From NCBI GenBank assembly GCA_963806935.1, contig CAWEAT010000002.1:124001-188000 (forward strand): a stretch of 64,000 bases of DNA, in the 5' to 3' direction. The stretch comes from Roseiarcus sp963806935 (lineage in GTDB: Bacteria; Pseudomonadota; Alphaproteobacteria; Rhizobiales; Beijerinckiaceae). The notes beneath the pieces are model-generated. The model was not told the DNA's origin. It did not search any database and was given only the letters and a program-made list of their open reading frames with translations. Of this stretch, positions 63,956 to 64,000 are shown in pieces. The translations under genes were made by a program, and so were the position numbers. Position 1 is the stretch's first letter, and every line of letters starts with the position of its first letter.

Positions 63956-64000
63956 TCAGGCTTTCTCGACCAGTTTCGACTTGTATTCGCTGCGCGGGAG
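63956..64000 (-). CDS. Partial gene at the window edge (C-terminus only)
   Basis: The last 14 codons read LPRSEYKSKLVEKA then TGA (63956-63958). The stop lies 12 bp before the VOC start codon, and the ribosome-binding site of the VOC gene follows directly, so this is the previous gene of the same operon. Too short to name a family. Confidence 0.5.
   Translation of the reverse strand, partial: LPRSEYKSKLVEKA

Overview
The window is GC-rich chromosomal DNA from an alphaproteobacterium, most likely of the order Hyphomicrobiales (Rhizobiales), perhaps near Beijerinckiaceae/Methylocystaceae. The gene set points that way: a K+-independent H+-pumping pyrophosphatase (hppA), a B12-dependent ribonucleotide reductase (nrdJ), a complex I NDUFA12-type subunit next to a DUF2155 gene, a ubiquinol-cytochrome c chaperone divergent from bamE, and a yceD/plsX/fabH lipid block. 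Dispersed intergenic palindromes of the kinds common in Bradyrhizobium-like genomes support it. No rRNA, tRNA, CRISPR array, prophage or intact insertion sequence was seen.

Layout. 0.2-2.8 kb: DUF1003 and DUF4239 membrane proteins and a LysR regulator. 2.9-7.2 kb: exported sulfatase, small secreted protein, NADP-dependent MDR oxidoreductase and Tat-exported HAD hydrolase. 7.3-13.2 kb: ClC exchanger, fabH-plsX, DUF4202, yceD, cytochrome bc1 chaperone and bamE. 13.4-15.4 kb: formaldehyde-dehydrogenase-like zinc ADH and an SDR. 16-23.8 kb: hppA and a very large membrane-anchored GH94-type protein. 24-30.4 kb: orphan porin-like N-terminus, queF, DUF4142, an acyltransferase, kdsA, VOC, ATC hydrolase, SIMPL, DUF2277 and DUF1989. 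30.5-36.5 kb: bacterioferritin remnant, DHA2 exporter, two paralogous tiny lipoproteins, tautomerase, and a cell-wall block (L,D-transpeptidase, Pro-rich protein, extensin-like). 36.6-39.1 kb: accessory islet with duplicated broken hicB, a GTAATC-rich repeat tract, a 62-aa protein and a DUF6338 membrane protein. 39.1-45.6 kb: nrdJ, NDUFA12, DUF2155 and an extradiol-dioxygenase-like VOC protein. 45.7-51.7 kb: anion permease/MFS pair, tlyA, an RNA m5U methyltransferase and an FAD-linked dehydrogenase. 51.7-60 kb: second DUF4239, phosphodiester glycosidase, GNAT, glutamate dehydrogenase, rpmG, cytochrome c, SDR and comEC. 60-64 kb: amidohydrolase, lipoprotein-like, Lys/Ala-rich protein, GST, VOC and a partial gene at the right edge.

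Shared themes are envelope lipid and outer-membrane biogenesis (fabH, plsX, bamE, kdsA, acyltransferase), periplasmic wall remodelling (L,D-transpeptidase, extensin-like), respiration (bc1 chaperone, NDUFA12, cytochrome c, hppA) and small-molecule catabolism or detoxification (VOC, GST, SDR, MDR).

A caution for every reader: at least a dozen otherwise well-conserved genes, including nrdJ, hppA and tlyA, carry single-base frameshifts. Many are probably indel errors in the assembly rather than real pseudogenes. I give the full homologous extent of such genes and note where the frame changes.
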